Positions 1 through 10,106 of a stretch of 64,000 nt of DNA are shown here, one piece after another (positions within the stretch are counted from its first letter, which is position 1; the number at the start of each line of letters is the position of its first letter). The stretch is taken from contig NZ_JUQX01000066.1 in the NCBI RefSeq assembly GCF_001074565.1, positions 1 through 64,000 of the forward strand, given 5' to 3'. The stretch comes from Streptococcus pseudopneumoniae. GTDB taxonomy: Bacteria; Bacillota; Bacilli; Lactobacillales; Streptococcaceae. The notes beneath the pieces were generated by a model, which saw nothing but the letters and a program-made list of their open reading frames with translations, was not told where the DNA came from and ran no database searches. The position numbers and the translations under genes are program-made.

Positions 1-59
1 AAAAAACGCCTGCTTACGAAGTTGTTCTTAAACAAAAAAACAATTTCGTAAACAAGCGT

Positions 60-172
60 CTACCCTATCAAATGATGATGAGTGTTCCCGCTAGGACCGA
101 AGTCCCAGCGGTAGACCAGAGCTAGACTAAGAGCACAAGACTCCATCATCATAACACTCAACAAAATTGATG
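60..172 (-). ncRNA. L17 downstream element (structured RNA)
   Basis: Immediately after the rplQ stop, the minus strand folds well. GAGTGTT pairs with AACACTC, ATGATGATG with CATCATCAT, and a hairpin (88-111) has a 10-bp stem with one wobble capped by a UUCG tetraloop. Known: an 'L17 downstream element' RNA is described downstream of rplQ in Lactobacillales. Position and structure fit that family, and the assignment is by recall. It probably acts in the 3' end of the alpha-operon transcript; no classic U-run terminator follows within the window. Confidence 0.7.
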
Positions 173-175
173 ATT

Positions 176-562
176 TTATACTAATTCGATGATCGCCATT
201 GGCGCAGCATCCCCACGACGTGGTTCAGTTTTAAGGATACGAGTGTATCCACCGTTACGTTCAGCATAACGAGGTGCGATTTCTGAGAACAATTTTTGAA
301 GTGCTGTAGTAGAAGTGTACTTGTCAGTTGCTTCATCATAGTTTTCAGATGCGATTTCATTACGTACGAAAGCAGCTGCTTGACGACGTGCATGCAAATC
401 ACCACGTTTACCTAGAGTAATCATTTTTTCAACAGTTTTACGGATTTCTTTAGCACGAGCTTCAGTTGTCACGATTGATTCGTTGATCAAAAGGTCAGTT
501 GTCAAATCGCGAAGCATTGCTTTACGTTGTGAGCTAGTGCGTCCTAGTTTACGGTAAGCCAT
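176..562 (-). CDS. rplQ: 50S ribosomal protein L17
   Basis: 128 aa, full length. It begins [20 protein letters not shown], the conserved L17 start, and keeps the [12 protein letters not shown]-like helix (here [18 protein letters not shown]) and the C-terminal [13 protein letters not shown] block. L17 is an early-assembly 23S rRNA-binding protein of the large subunit near the exit tunnel. It is the last gene of the alpha operon, 11 nt after rpoA, so it is almost certainly co-transcribed with it. A structured RNA follows. Confidence 0.98.
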   Translation of the reverse strand: MAYRKLGRTSSQRKAMLRDLTTDLLINESIVTTEARAKEIRKTVEKMITLGKRGDLHARRQAAAFVRNEIASENYDEATDKYTSTTALQKLFSEIAPRYAERNGGYTRILKTEPRRGDAAPMAIIELV

Positions 563-573
563 GTATTCCTCCT

Positions 574-1509
574 TTATTTATCTTTTAATCCAAGACCCAA
601 ATCAATGAGTTTGAGTTTCACTTCTTCCAAACTCTTGCGTCCAAGATTTCGTACTTTCATCATCTCTGCTTCAGATTTTTCTGTCAAATCATGCACAGTG
701 TTGATACCGGCACGTTTCAAACAGTTGTATGAACGCACAGACAAGTCCAGTTCCTCAATCGTGCGATCCAAAATACGATCGTCAGATTCAGTATCAGCTT
801 CTTTCATCACTTCAGTTGACTTAGCAATCTCAGTAAGATTTGTAAACAAATCAAGATGTTCTGTCAAGATACGTGCTGAAAGCCCTAAAGCATCTTCTGG
901 AATAATTGTTCCATTAGTCAAGATTTCAAGGGTTAATTTGTCAAATCCATCATTGCTACCTACACGAGCAGGTTCAACTTGATAGTTGACTTTTGTAACT
1001 GGTGTATAAATAGAATCTACAGCAAGTGTTCCAACTGGTGCATTATCTTTTTTGTTTTCATCAGCAGGTACATATCCACGACCACTGTTAACAGTCATTG
1101 TCGCTTTTAGAGAAGAACCTTCACCGATTGTAAAGAGATAATGATCTGGATTTACAATCTCAATATCACTGTCAGTCAAAATGTCTCCAGCTGTAATTTC
1201 AGCAGGACCTTCAACGTCAAGTTCAATGATTTTTTCGTCTTCAACGTATGATTTCACTGCAATCCCTTTAATGTTCAGAATGATTTGCATCACGTCTTCA
1301 CGAACACCTGGAACTGTGTCGAACTCATGCAAGACACCTTCAATATTGATAGATGTCACTGCTGCTCCTGGTAGAGAAGCAAGTAGTACACGACGAAGAG
1401 AGTTACCAAGAGTTGTCCCGTAGCCACGTTCAAGTGGTTCGATTACAAACTTGCCATAATCTTTATTTTCATCAATTTTTGTTATATTTGGTTTTTCAAA
1501 CTCAATCAT
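574..1509 (-). CDS. rpoA: DNA-directed RNA polymerase subunit alpha
   Basis: 311 aa, normal length. The N-terminal domain (about 1-230) carries the dimerisation/assembly motif [21 protein letters not shown]. An acidic linker (EADTESDD) leads to the C-terminal domain (about 245-311, [19 protein letters not shown]... [11 protein letters not shown]) that binds UP elements and activators such as Spx. It is the scaffold on which beta and beta' assemble. The ATG is preceded by an AGAGGGAG ribosome-binding site. It lies between rpsK and rplQ. Confidence 0.99.
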   Translation of the reverse strand: MIEFEKPNITKIDENKDYGKFVIEPLERGYGTTLGNSLRRVLLASLPGAAVTSINIEGVLHEFDTVPGVREDVMQIILNIKGIAVKSYVEDEKIIELDVEGPAEITAGDILTDSDIEIVNPDHYLFTIGEGSSLKATMTVNSGRGYVPADENKKDNAPVGTLAVDSIYTPVTKVNYQVEPARVGSNDGFDKLTLEILTNGTIIPEDALGLSARILTEHLDLFTNLTEIAKSTEVMKEADTESDDRILDRTIEELDLSVRSYNCLKRAGINTVHDLTEKSEAEMMKVRNLGRKSLEEVKLKLIDLGLGLKDK

Positions 1510-1551
1510 TTAGTTACTCCCTCTTAAACGAAAAGCAGTGTAATGCGATGA

Positions 1552-1935
1552 TTATACACGGCGACGTTTTGGAGGACGAGCACCATTGTGTGGCACTGGA
1601 GTCACATCACGAATTGCTGTTACTTCAAGACCAGCGGCAGCAAGCGCACGAATAGCTGACTCACGACCAGAACCTGGACCTTTTACAGTAACTTCAACTG
1701 ATTTAAGACCGTGTTCTTGTGCAGATTTAGCAGCAGCTTCAGAAGCCATTTGAGCAGCGAATGGTGTAGATTTACGAGAACCTTTGAAACCAAGAGCACC
1801 AGCTGATGACCAAGCAATTGCATTACCATGCACATCAGTAATCATAACAATAGTGTTATTAAATGTAGCGTGAATATGAGCAATACCAGATTCGATATTC
1901 TTTTTCACACGACGTTTACGTGTTGGTTTAGCCAA
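1552..1935 (-). CDS. rpsK: 30S ribosomal protein S11
   Basis: 127 aa. Diagnostic stretches are [45 protein letters not shown] and the C-terminal [18 protein letters not shown]11 forms part of the mRNA exit path on the platform of the small subunit. It has an AGGAGG-type site before the ATG and is 17 nt from rpsM, within the alpha operon. Confidence 0.99.
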
Positions 1936-1952
1936 GACTTTTACCTCCTATA

Positions 1953-2318
1953 TTATTTTTTCTTACCAGCAATCGCAACAGCTTTACCTTTACGAGTGCG
2001 AGCGTTGTTTTTAGTGTTTTGTCCACGGACAGGAAGTCCACGACGGTGACGAATGCCACGGTAAGAACCGATTTCCATCAAACGTTTGATGTTCAAGTTT
2101 ACTTCACGACGAAGGTCACCTTCAACTTTGATTGCATCCACTTCACGACGGATAGCATCTTCTTGATCTGATGTAAGGTCACGTACACGAACATCTTCTG
2201 AGATTCCAGCAGCAGCCAAAATTTTCTTAGATGTTGCAAGTCCGATACCATAAACGTAAGTCAATGAGATTACTACGCGTTTGTCATTTGGAATGTCAAC
2301 TCCAGCAATACGAGCCAT
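1953..2318 (-). CDS. rpsM: 30S ribosomal protein S13
   Basis: 121 aa. It starts [24 protein letters not shown], carries a helix-two-turn-helix and ends in the conserved basic [19 protein letters not shown] tail that contacts tRNA in the P site. S13 sits in the 30S head and makes bridges to the 50S subunit. It is packed between rpmJ (17 nt) and rpsK (17 nt). Confidence 0.99.
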
Positions 2319-2335
2319 GTTTTCTCCTTTCTATC

Positions 2336-2452
2336 TTATCCTTGACGTTGTTTGTGTTTTGGATTTGCTGGGCAAATTACCATAACACGACCATTACGAC
2401 GAATTACTTTACAGTATTCGCAAATTGGTTTGACCGATGGTCTTACTTTCAT
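2336..2452 (-). CDS. rpmJ: 50S ribosomal protein L36
   Basis: A 38-aa protein starting [20 protein letters not shown] and ending KHKQRQG. The zinc ligands are Cys11, Cys14, Cys27 and a late His (C-x2-C-x12-C-x4-H), so this is the zinc-containing form. It lies between infA (24 nt) and rpsM (17 nt), its normal place in Gram-positive alpha operons. L36 binds 23S rRNA near the factor-binding region. Confidence 0.97.
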
Positions 2453-2476
2453 TTCTTATCCCTCCAAGTTTTTCGA

Positions 2477-2695
2477 TTATTTAAAGCGGTAAGTGATACG
2501 TCCACGTGTCAAGTCATATGGACTCATCTCGACAGTAACACGATCTCCCGCTAAAATACGAATATAGTTTTTACGAATTTTACCAGAAACTGTTGCTAAA
2601 ATCTGATGTCCATTTTCAAGTTCAACCGTAAACATTGCGTTAGGCATTGTATCGACTACTTTGCCTTCAACTTCAATCACATCGTCTTTTGCCAC
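2477..2695 (-). CDS. infA: Translation initiation factor IF-1
   Basis: 72 aa when started at the GTG at 2693-2695 (protein start [20 protein letters not shown]). That start has a strong GGAGGTG site 6 nt upstream and gives the exact usual IF-1 length. An in-frame upstream start would add 18 residues unlike any IF-1 and lacks a ribosome-binding site. The S1/OB fold is clear: [40 protein letters not shown]-1 occupies the 30S A site during initiation. It is the first gene after its own promoter (see 2769-2797), so it leads the infA-rpmJ-rpsM-rpsK-rpoA-rplQ unit. Confidence 0.97.
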   Translation of the reverse strand: MAKDDVIEVEGKVVDTMPNAMFTVELENGHQILATVSGKIRKNYIRILAGDRVTVEMSPYDLTRGRITYRFK

Positions 2696-2768
2696 GCAAA
2701 AGCACCTCCATAAATTTCGATTCGATGCCTCAAGACACAGAGGCAACAATTATAAGTCAGACTATTTC

Positions 2769-2797
2769 AGTATAACATTTGTCGCGATTTTTTGCAA
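2769..2797 (-). promoter_or_regulatory. SigA promoter of the infA-rplQ unit
   Basis: Reading the minus strand: -35 TTGCAA (2792-2797), 17-nt spacer, extended -10 TGTTATACT (hexamer 2769-2774). The ~70-nt leader carries a GCCTC/GAGGC hairpin (2727-2744) before the infA ribosome-binding site. Spacing and sequence are near consensus. Read-through from secY/adk is also likely. Confidence 0.8.
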
Positions 2798-2811
2798 GTA
2801 TGAAAAACGCT

Positions 2812-3450
2812 TTATTTCAAATTTGTCAATACTTTTTCGATGTCTTTGAACACATCATTGATATCTTGATTTCCTTCGATATCATGAACTAAACCTTTAG
2901 CACGATAGTGGGCAATGATTGGTTCACCTTGTGCAATATTCACATCCAAACGACGCTTCACTGTCTCCGGTTTGTCATCTTCACGTTGGTAGTAATCCTC
3001 TTCTTTGTAGTCAACTGGTGGATTGAAAACTTTGTGGAAAGTTTCACCTGTTTTGCGGTGAATGATACGACCACTCAAGCGTTCCAAGAGACAGTCTGGA
3101 TTCACTTCGATGTTGATTACTCCTTCAAGTTCAATACCCAGTTCAGCCAATGTTTCATCCAAGGCATGAGCTTGTTCAATCGTACGTGGGTAACCATCTA
3201 ACAAGAAACCTGTTTTTTTGATATCGTCCTGTGAAAGGCGTTCTTTAACAATACCATTTGTAACTTCGTCTGGGACCAACTCACCTTTGTCAATGTATGA
3301 CTTGGCAAGTACACCCATTTCAGTTTGATTAGCCATTGCAGCACGGAACATATCGCCTGTTGAGATATGTGCAACATGGAATTTCTCCACAATTTTAGCT
3401 GCTTGCGTTCCCTTACCTGCTCCAGGTAAGCCCATAATCAAAAGATTCAT
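2812..3450 (-). CDS. adk: Adenylate kinase
   Basis: 212 aa. The P-loop is GLPGAGKGT (residues 7-15), the NMP-binding region is [10 protein letters not shown], and [10 protein letters not shown] is the conserved adenine-kinase block. The LID domain (about 125-160, [19 protein letters not shown]) has no Cys4 set, so this is the non-zinc type usual in streptococci. It interconverts ATP+AMP and 2 ADP in the cytoplasm. It lies between secY and infA as in most Firmicutes. Confidence 0.99.
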   Translation of the reverse strand: MNLLIMGLPGAGKGTQAAKIVEKFHVAHISTGDMFRAAMANQTEMGVLAKSYIDKGELVPDEVTNGIVKERLSQDDIKKTGFLLDGYPRTIEQAHALDETLAELGIELEGVINIEVNPDCLLERLSGRIIHRKTGETFHKVFNPPVDYKEEDYYQREDDKPETVKRRLDVNIAQGEPIIAHYRAKGLVHDIEGNQDINDVFKDIEKVLTNLK

Positions 3451-3595
3451 GATAGGATCTCCTTATTTTGTATTTAAATAGAAGCAGAAATCTATTTCAA
3501 CCCCTATTTAAAAACAAAATAGAAGAGGGGAGACGAAAATCTCTCTGATAGATAGACCTTCATACTCCACTCTCTAAGCAAAAGTAATTTTGCTT

Positions 3596-4906
3596 TTATT
3601 CTGTTTTGTCCATGAAACCAACATACTTACGTTTCAATAGGTAACCTTCAAGTTGTTTGATTCCTTCGATACCTGTTGAGATAATGATCAAAAGACTAGT
3701 TCCCCCAAAAGCAACAGCTTCTGAAAGGCCAAAGACATCTTTTGCCACAATCGGCAAGATTGAGATCACACCAAGGAAGATTGATCCGACCGTCGCAAGG
3801 CGACGAAGAAGTTTCGACATGAATTCTTCAGTTCCCTTACCAGGACGGACACCATGAATGTAGGCTCCACTCTTTTGCAAGTTTTCTGCTGCTTTCTCTG
3901 GATTGATCTGTACAAATGTATAGAAGAACGTAAAGAGAATGATTAGCAAGGCATACATTGCAACACCTGTCGGAGATGTTGTAGATAACATTTCCTGTGC
4001 TGTCCGTACCCATGCCCAATCGTGACCTGTAGCACTCAAAAACTGAAGAATGGCTGCAGGTGCTGCTGTAATGGAACTTGCAAAGATAACTGGGATAACC
4101 CCCGCCGGGTTCACCTTCAATGGAAGGTATGAACTTGATGGGGCTCCTTGAGCAACTTTTGTATATTGGATTGGAATTTTATATTCTGCTTGTTGAACAT
4201 AGGTTGTAAAGTATACAATCAACAAGACAGCGATAATCAAAATAACGACAAAGATAATAGATGAAGTCAAACGGCTACTTGGAATATTGACGAAGTAGTC
4301 AACATAGATTCCTTTAATCATTTCAGGGATTGAAGCAACAATACCTGCAAAGATGATCATAGAAACACCGTTTCCGTATCCCTTATCCGTAATTTGTTCT
4401 CCAAGCCATGTTACAATCATACTACCTGCTGTGAGGATAATACCAATGGTAACAAAAACCTGTGGAGTTAAGGCTGTCGTTAATAATTTTGCTCCAGATA
4501 GAGTATTAAACCCTGCTGTGATCCCGATAGATTGAACGAATGCAAGCACAAGTGCAATATATCGAGTAGCTTGGTTTAGTTTTCTCCGTCCCACTTCCCC
4601 TTGTTTGCCCCATTCTACAAACTTCGGTAAAATATCCATTTGTAGCAATTGAACAACGATGGAAGCAGTGATATACGGACTTACACCGAGTGCGAAAACG
4701 GAGAAGTTCTTCATGGCATTCCCTGAAACAAGACTAAGCATGTTCAAGAAAGATAAACCACTGAGAGCTTCTAAACTTTTTGCATTGACACCTGGAACAG
4801 TAATACTTGTCCCAATACGGAAAACAAGAATGATAAAAATCGTAAAGAGAATTTTTGATCGAACTTGTTTAACCTTGAGCGCTTCTTTTAATAATTTAAA
4901 AAACAT
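3596..4906 (-). CDS. secY: Protein translocase subunit SecY
   Basis: 436 aa, ten predicted membrane segments. Conserved SecY blocks include GVSPYITASIVVQLLQM near the lateral gate/plug, the cytoplasmic loop after QYTKVAQGAP and NPAGVIPVIFASSI. It is the pore of the SecYEG channel in the plasma membrane. It lies 12 nt after rplO in the spc operon. Its product level is tied to ribosomal protein synthesis, a common arrangement. Confidence 0.99.
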   Translation of the reverse strand: MFFKLLKEALKVKQVRSKILFTIFIILVFRIGTSITVPGVNAKSLEALSGLSFLNMLSLVSGNAMKNFSVFALGVSPYITASIVVQLLQMDILPKFVEWGKQGEVGRRKLNQATRYIALVLAFVQSIGITAGFNTLSGAKLLTTALTPQVFVTIGIILTAGSMIVTWLGEQITDKGYGNGVSMIIFAGIVASIPEMIKGIYVDYFVNIPSSRLTSSIIFVVILIIAVLLIVYFTTYVQQAEYKIPIQYTKVAQGAPSSSYLPLKVNPAGVIPVIFASSITAAPAAILQFLSATGHDWAWVRTAQEMLSTTSPTGVAMYALLIILFTFFYTFVQINPEKAAENLQKSGAYIHGVRPGKGTEEFMSKLLRRLATVGSIFLGVISILPIVAKDVFGLSEAVAFGGTSLLIIISTGIEGIKQLEGYLLKRKYVGFMDKTE

Positions 4907-4918
4907 GGGTCACCTCTC

Positions 4919-5359
4919 TTAGATGACTTCTACAGAACCACCTTTAGCAGTGATAGCTTCCTCAGCTGATTTAGAGAATTTAGCTGCTTTCACAGTCAAT
5001 TTCTTAGTCAACTCACCGTTACCAAGAATTTTAACGCCTGATTTTTCAGCTTTCACAATTCCTGCTTCGATAAGCACAACTGGAGTTACTTCTGCACCGT
5101 CTTCAAAGACGTTGAGTTGGTCAAGGTTTACAATTGCGTATTCTTTAGCGTTGATGTTAGTGAATCCACGTTTTGGAAGACGACGGAACAATGGAGTTTG
5201 TCCACCTTCAAAACCAAGGCGAACTCCGCCACCGCTACGAGCTTTTTGACCTTTTTGACCGCGACCAGATGTTTTACCGTTACCAGATGAAGTACCACGA
5301 CCAACACGGTTACGTACTTTACGAGAACCTTCTGCAGGTTTCAATTCATGAAGTTTCAT
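4919..5359 (-). CDS. rplO: 50S ribosomal protein L15
   Basis: 146 aa. The glycine/arginine-rich N-terminal extension ([33 protein letters not shown] region) threads into 23S rRNA, and the C-terminal globular domain follows ([19 protein letters not shown]...). It is a late-assembly large-subunit protein. It sits between rpmD and secY. The 145-nt gap before it holds a strong hairpin (5466-5499). Confidence 0.99.
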   Translation of the reverse strand: MKLHELKPAEGSRKVRNRVGRGTSSGNGKTSGRGQKGQKARSGGGVRLGFEGGQTPLFRRLPKRGFTNINAKEYAIVNLDQLNVFEDGAEVTPVVLIEAGIVKAEKSGVKILGNGELTKKLTVKAAKFSKSAEEAITAKGGSVEVI

Positions 5360-5465
5360 TATTATTTTCTCCTCTTTTGTAAAATGCTAGCGCCGATAAG
5401 AGAGAAAAGGTTGTCTCCCTTATCAACTCGCCTATACATTCGTCATCTTAGATGACTATACCTAG

Positions 5466-5499
5466 TTTTAGGGGATGAGTATTTCCACATCCCCTAAAA
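5466..5499 (-). other. Strong intra-operon hairpin between rpmD and rplO
   Basis: TTTTAGGGGATG and CATCCCCTAAAA form a perfect 12-bp stem with a 10-nt loop, starting 5 nt after the rpmD stop. No U-run follows on the minus strand, so it is unlikely to be a full terminator. A second small palindrome, GTCATC/GATGAC, lies just beyond it. Likely role by inference: an mRNA processing or stabilising element between spc genes. Confidence 0.6.
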
Positions 5500-5504
5500 A
5501 TCCA

Positions 5505-5687
5505 TTAGTTTACTTCTTCAACTGTTACCAAGTGAGATACTGCAGTGATCATACCACGGATAGCAGAGTTGTCTTCTTTGATAACAGAGCTGTTCAATTT
5601 GCCAAGTCCAAGTGCTACAACAGTTTTACGTTGTGATGGAATGCGTCCGATTGGAGACTTAGTCAAAGTAATTTTAATTTGAGCCAT
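5505..5687 (-). CDS. rpmD: 50S ribosomal protein L30
   Basis: 60 aa from [20 protein letters not shown], the normal L30 length and start. The ATG at 5685-5687 follows an AAAGGGGATAAA site. A longer in-frame reading would overlap rpsE and is not credible. L30 is a small large-subunit protein with a ferredoxin-like fold ([25 protein letters not shown]). It lies 13 nt after rpsE. Confidence 0.98.
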   Translation of the reverse strand: MAQIKITLTKSPIGRIPSQRKTVVALGLGKLNSSVIKEDNSAIRGMITAVSHLVTVEEVN

Positions 5688-5700
5688 TTTATCCCCTTTC

Positions 5701-6195
5701 TTATGCCAAATCAGAAACTGAGATACCACGAAGGGCAGCAACTTCTTCAGCGCGTTTCAATTGTTTCAAACCTTCAACAGTTGCGCGAACAATGTTGATT
5801 GGAGTGTTAGAGCCAAGTGATTTAGACGTAATATCTGCAACACCTGCCAATTCCACAACGGCACGAACTGCACCACCAGCGGCAACTCCAGAACCTTCTA
5901 CAGCAGGTTTCAACAATACTTTAGCTCCACCGAATTCTGAAAGAACTTCGTGAGGAATTGTTGTTCCAACCATAGGTACTTCAATCAAGTTTTTCTTAGC
6001 ATCGTCTACTGCTTTACGGATTGCTTCTGGAACTTCTTGAGCTTTACCAGTACCAAATCCTACGCGACCATTGTGGTCACCAACAACAACAAGAGCTGCG
6101 AAACGAAGACGACGTCCACCTTTAACAACTTTTGTAACACGGTTGACAGCAACTACGCGTTCTTCAAATTCAACTGCATTGTCTTTAAATGCCAT
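5701..6195 (-). CDS. rpsE: 30S ribosomal protein S5
   Basis: 164 aa. The N-terminal dsRBD-like domain has [21 protein letters not shown], and the C-terminal fold has [23 protein letters not shown]. The GGRRLRF loop is the site of spectinomycin-resistance mutations in other species and looks wild type here. It works in decoding fidelity and mRNA entry. It is in the spc operon between rplR and rpmD. Confidence 0.99.
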   Translation of the reverse strand: MAFKDNAVEFEERVVAVNRVTKVVKGGRRLRFAALVVVGDHNGRVGFGTGKAQEVPEAIRKAVDDAKKNLIEVPMVGTTIPHEVLSEFGGAKVLLKPAVEGSGVAAGGAVRAVVELAGVADITSKSLGSNTPINIVRATVEGLKQLKRAEEVAALRGISVSDLA

Positions 6196-6212
6196 TTTCT
6201 AGTGTCCTCCTA

Positions 6213-6569
6213 TTAGAATTTCAATCCGTTTTCACGAGCTGCATCAGCCAAAGCTTTCACACGTCCGTGATATAGATATCCACCGCGGTCGAACACCACT
6301 TCTGAAATACCTTTAGCACTTGCACGTTCTGCAACGAGTTTACCGACAGCAACGGCTTGTTCAGTTTTAGTTCCTTTTGAAACTTCTTTGTCAAGAGTTG
6401 AAGCACTTGCGAGCGTTACACCCGCTACGTCATCAATCACTTGAGCGTAGATGCCTGTATTAGAACGGAATACGTTCAAACGTGGGCGATCAGCAGTTCC
6501 AGAGAGTTTTCCGCGAACGCGACGGTGGCGTTTTTGGCGGAGTTTGTTTTTATCTGGTTTAGAAATCAC
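6213..6569 (-). CDS. rplR: 50S ribosomal protein L18
   Basis: 118 aa using the GTG at 6567-6569 (start [16 protein letters not shown]). An AGAGGTG site lies 8 nt upstream. The farther ATG (6608) would add 13 residues not seen in L18. L18 carries 5S rRNA to the large subunit. The conserved [19 protein letters not shown] and the C-terminal [26 protein letters not shown] region are present. It lies 83 nt after rplF. Confidence 0.97.
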   Translation of the reverse strand: MISKPDKNKLRQKRHRRVRGKLSGTADRPRLNVFRSNTGIYAQVIDDVAGVTLASASTLDKEVSKGTKTEQAVAVGKLVAERASAKGISEVVFDRGGYLYHGRVKALADAARENGLKF

Positions 6570-6652
6570 AGTTTTCACCTCTTTAGTTTTAAATCGTGTG
6601 CTATGCACAAAGTTGGAAAATAGGTCGGTGGTTGAAGATCAACCACTCAACA

Positions 6653-7189
6653 TTATTTACCTGTTTTACCTTCTTTAAGACGAACGTATTCGCCAACGTA
6701 ACGGATACCTTTACCTTTATATGGCTCTGGTGAGCGAAGGCTACGTACGTAAGCAGCTGTTTGACCAACTACTTCTTTTGAAATTCCGCTGATAGCAATT
6801 GTTGTTGGGTTTGGAAGTTCAAAAGTAATTCCTTCTGGAGCTTCAACTTCGTCTGGATGAGATTTACCTACAGCCAAAACAAGTTTGTTTCCTTGAAGTT
6901 GTGCACGGTAACCAACCCCACGCATTTCAAGTACTTTCTTGAATCCTTCTGATACACCAACAACCATGTTGTTCAAAAGGGCACGAGTAGTTCCGTGGAT
7001 TGTTTTCATTTCTTTTGAATCGTTTGGACGGTGAAGAGTTACTTCAGTACCTTCCACACGAATTTCAATATCTTTTGAGAACTCACGAGTAAGTTCTCCT
7101 TTAGGTCCTTTTACAGTTACAACGTTGTCATTGTTAGTGATTTCAACACCAGCAGGCAACACGATAACTTTATTACCAATACGTGACAT
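6653..7189 (-). CDS. rplF: 50S ribosomal protein L6
   Basis: 178 aa, two repeated L6 folds. Conserved [10 protein letters not shown] occurs in the first, and [20 protein letters not shown], the rRNA-binding C-terminal block, in the second. It lies near the sarcin-ricin loop and factor-binding site. The 187-nt gap to rpsH upstream includes a perfect 9-bp hairpin (7242-7263). Confidence 0.99.
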   Translation of the reverse strand: MSRIGNKVIVLPAGVEITNNDNVVTVKGPKGELTREFSKDIEIRVEGTEVTLHRPNDSKEMKTIHGTTRALLNNMVVGVSEGFKKVLEMRGVGYRAQLQGNKLVLAVGKSHPDEVEAPEGITFELPNPTTIAISGISKEVVGQTAAYVRSLRSPEPYKGKGIRYVGEYVRLKEGKTGK

Positions 7190-7376
7190 GTTTATTTTCT
7201 CCTGTTAGATTGTCAGGCCATTACAGCCAGTTTTCACGGGGTTAAATCGATTTCTCGATTTAAAGGAACATTTAGGTTTCAATTTCAAAGTGAATCTAGG
7301 CATCGTCTCGCGGGCATAACTTTGGGTTAGGCAAGAAACGATAACGAAGAGTCACAAAGAAATTGGGAACTAAATA

Positions 7377-7775
7377 TTACCAAACGTAAGCGATAACCTC
7401 ACCACCAACATTCTTTTGGCGTGCTTCTTTATCAGTAAGCAAACCTTCAGAAGTTGAAAGGATAGCAATTCCAAGTCCGTTAAGAACTTTTGGAAGATCT
7501 TCACGTTTTTTGTAGACACGAAGTCCTGGTTTAGAAACACGTTTCAAGTTAGTGATAACTTTTTCACCGTTTGGTCCGTATTTAAGGAATACACGGATGA
7601 TGCCTTGTTTGTCATCTTCGATGAATTCTACGTTCTTAACAAAACCTTCGCGTTTAAGGATTTCAGCAATCCCTTTTTTGATGTTTGATGCAGGTACTTC
7701 AAGTACTTCGTGTTTCGCTTGGTTAGCGTTACGAATACGAGTTAGGAAGTCTGCGATTGGGTCAGTCATAACCAT
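7377..7775 (-). CDS. rpsH: 30S ribosomal protein S8
   Basis: 132 aa, start [17 protein letters not shown]. The C-terminal RNA-binding signature ([20 protein letters not shown]) and terminal GGEVIAYVW are intact. S8 binds the central domain of 16S rRNA. In other bacteria it is the translational repressor of the spc operon by binding its mRNA. No target was demonstrated here, although the unusually long 284-nt gap on its rpsN side could hold one. Confidence 0.99.
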   Translation of the reverse strand: MVMTDPIADFLTRIRNANQAKHEVLEVPASNIKKGIAEILKREGFVKNVEFIEDDKQGIIRVFLKYGPNGEKVITNLKRVSKPGLRVYKKREDLPKVLNGLGIAILSTSEGLLTDKEARQKNVGGEVIAYVW

Positions 7776-8059
7776 TTAATTATTCTCCTCTTACTAGTAG
7801 TTTGCAAGTCGCACTTGCTAGTTAATACATGATACAAAGAGCGTAACAGCTAGAGCAAAAATAGGCAATTTGATGCAGGAGCGATGCTCCAAAGCAAATT
7901 GGTCTTTTTTGCCAAAGCTGTAGCTCGTGTTCAAATTGGCAAAGCCAACTGAACCCGGGCTAAACTCGGTGTGAAAAAGATAACCTTTCCTAGAAACTTC
8001 AGTTTCTTCGTCAAGGTTCCTATTTTCACTTGGAGTTTTGACGCCCTTGATATCTTAAA

Positions 8060-8245
8060 TTACCAAGATGCTTTTGTTACACCAGGAATTTGTCCTTTGT
8101 AAGCTAATTCACGGAAGCAAACACGGCAAAGTTTAAATTTGCGGTAAACTGAATGTGGACGACCACATTTTTCACAACGAGTATAAGCTTGAGTAGAGAA
8201 CTTCGCTGGACGTTTGTTCTTAGCAATCATTGATTTTTTAGCCAT
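8060..8245 (-). CDS. rpsN: 30S ribosomal protein S14, zinc type (type Z)
   Basis: 61 aa. The two zinc pairs are Cys24-x2-Cys27 and Cys40-x2-Cys43, so this is the short zinc-binding paralog rather than the ~89-aa C-minus form. S14 is in the 30S head. Its conserved tail is [11 protein letters not shown]. It lies 17 nt after rplE. Zinc dependence implies that a zinc-independent S14 may be encoded elsewhere, as in other streptococci. Confidence 0.98.
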
Positions 8246-8262
8246 TAGATTTACCTCCTATA

Positions 8263-8805
8263 TTATTTTGCAAAAGGCATTCCAAGGCCTGTAAGCAATG
8301 CACGTGACTCTTCGTCAGTGTTAGCAGTTGTTACGATAACGATGTCAAGACCACGAGTTTTGTCAACGTCATCAAAGTTGATTTCTGGGAAGATCAATTG
8401 TTCTTTCACACCAAGTGTGTAGTTTCCGCGTCCATCAAATGATTTTGTTGGAACACCGTGGAAGTCACGTACACGTGGAAGTGAAACTGAAACCAATTTG
8501 TCCAAGAATTCGTACATACGTTCACCACGAAGGGTAACTTTTGCACCGATCGCTACACCTTCACGAAGACGGAAGCCGGCGATTGATTTTTTAGCTTTAG
8601 TGATAAGTGGTTTTTGACCTGAGATAAGTGCCAATTCTTCAGCAGCTTTTTCAAGGCTTTTAGCGTTTGATACAGCTTCACCAACACCCATGTTCAAAAC
8701 GATCTTATCTACTTTAGGCACAGCCATCACTGATGAGTAGTTGAATTGTTCTGTCAAAGCAGGAACTACTTCATTAAGATATTTTTCTTTTAAACGATTT
8801 GCCAT
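8263..8805 (-). CDS. rplE: 50S ribosomal protein L5
   Basis: 180 aa. The conserved core includes [22 protein letters not shown]-type start, [19 protein letters not shown] and [24 protein letters not shown]5 binds 5S rRNA and contacts P-site tRNA and S13. It sits between rplX and rpsN in the spc operon. Confidence 0.99.
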   Translation of the reverse strand: MANRLKEKYLNEVVPALTEQFNYSSVMAVPKVDKIVLNMGVGEAVSNAKSLEKAAEELALISGQKPLITKAKKSIAGFRLREGVAIGAKVTLRGERMYEFLDKLVSVSLPRVRDFHGVPTKSFDGRGNYTLGVKEQLIFPEINFDDVDKTRGLDIVIVTTANTDEESRALLTGLGMPFAK

Positions 8806-8828
8806 TATACTTCTCCTTTCCTTCGTGA

Positions 8829-9134
8829 TTAATCAAGCACTTCGCCTGATTTTTTGTTGTAGCGAACTTTTTTACCGTCTACAAATTTGTAACCAACACG
8901 ACCAGCTACACCGTTTTTATCTAAAACTTGAACGTTTGATACGTGGATAGCTGCTTCTTTCTCGATGATACCACCTTGAGGAAGTTCGTTAGTTGGACGT
9001 TGGTGTTTCTTAACGATGTTCACACCTTCAACGATAACTTTGTTTACTTTTGGAAGGGCAGTAAGGACAACAGCTTCTGTTCCCTTATCTTTACCAGCGA
9101 TTACGCGAACTTTGTCGCCTTTTTTTACAAACAT
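8829..9134 (-). CDS. rplX: 50S ribosomal protein L24
   Basis: 101 aa. The KOW motif lies at the N-terminus ([21 protein letters not shown]), and the conserved [16 protein letters not shown] block follows. L24 is an assembly-initiating protein of the large subunit near the exit tunnel. The 77-nt gap to rplN contains a CCCTAGC/GCTAGGG hairpin (9173-9191). Confidence 0.99.
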
Positions 9135-9211
9135 TAGGTTTCTCCTTGATTTTTCTTACGCCCATAAGGGCACCCTAGCTTGAAGCTAGGGGACTAGTTT
9201 GTTTCTAAAAA

Positions 9212-9580
9212 TTAAAGTACTTCTGGAGCAAGTGACACGATCTTCATGAAGCCACCTTCACGCAATTCACGTGCAACTGGGCCAAAGATACGTGTTCCGC
9301 GAGGAGTTTTGTCTTCACGGATGATAACTGCTGCGTTTTCGTCAAATTTGATGTATGAACCATCAGCACGACGAGCACCTGATTTAGTACGAACGATAAC
9401 AGCTTTTACAACGTCACCTTTTTTAACCGCACCACCAGGAGTAGCTTGTTTTACAGATGCCACGATAACATCACCGATGTTTGCAAATTTACGTCCTGAA
9501 CCACCAAGAACTTTGATAGTTAAGATTTCGCGAGCACCGCTGTTGTCTGCGACTTTCAAACGAGTTTCTGTTTGAATCAT
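9212..9580 (-). CDS. rplN: 50S ribosomal protein L14
   Basis: 122 aa, start [20 protein letters not shown]. The signature [24 protein letters not shown] and the terminal [12 protein letters not shown] are intact. L14 forms inter-subunit bridges and is the docking site for RsfS silencing factor. It is the first gene after rpsQ. Confidence 0.99.
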   Translation of the reverse strand: MIQTETRLKVADNSGAREILTIKVLGGSGRKFANIGDVIVASVKQATPGGAVKKGDVVKAVIVRTKSGARRADGSYIKFDENAAVIIREDKTPRGTRIFGPVARELREGGFMKIVSLAPEVL

Positions 9581-9605
9581 TTCAGTTTTCTCCTTTCAGG
9601 TTTGA

Positions 9606-9866
9606 TTAGATGATGACCGCTTCTTCAACAACTTCTACAAGACGGAAACGTTTTGTAGCTGAAAGCGGACGGGTTTCCATGATACGTACGATATCGCCTT
9701 CTTTGGCAACATTGTTTTCATCATGTGCTTTGTATTTTTTAGAGTAGTTAATACGTTTACCATAGACTGGGTGGTTACGTTTTGTTTCAACTACAACTGT
9801 GATTGTCTTGTCCATTTTGTCAGATACAACACGTCCAACAAGAACTTTACGATTATTGCGTTCCAT
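9606..9866 (-). CDS. rpsQ: 30S ribosomal protein S17
   Basis: 86 aa. OB fold with [29 protein letters not shown] and [22 protein letters not shown], both typical. It is an early 16S rRNA-binding protein. It lies between rpmC (24 nt) and rplN (25 nt). Confidence 0.99.
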
Positions 9867-9890
9867 TGAAATTTCTCCTTCCCTAGTCTA

Positions 9891-10097
9891 TTATTTCGCT
9901 TCAGATTGAACTGTTTTGATACGAGCGATTTGTTTTTTAACTTCTTTCAAGCGAGCTGTTTGTTCCAATTGACCAGTAGCAGCTTGGAAACGAAGTTCAA
10001 ACAATTCTTTTTTCAATTCGTTTTCGCGCTTCGCGAGTTCTTCTTGAGAAAGACCACGAAGTTCTTTAACAAATTCTTTTACTTCATTAAGTTTCAT
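9891..10097 (-). CDS. rpmC: 50S ribosomal protein L29
   Basis: 68 aa, two long helices ([21 protein letters not shown] ... [20 protein letters not shown]). It lies at the exit tunnel, contributing to the trigger factor/SRP docking area. It is 9 nt from rplP. Confidence 0.98.
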
Positions 10098-10106
10098 GCC
10101 TTCTCC

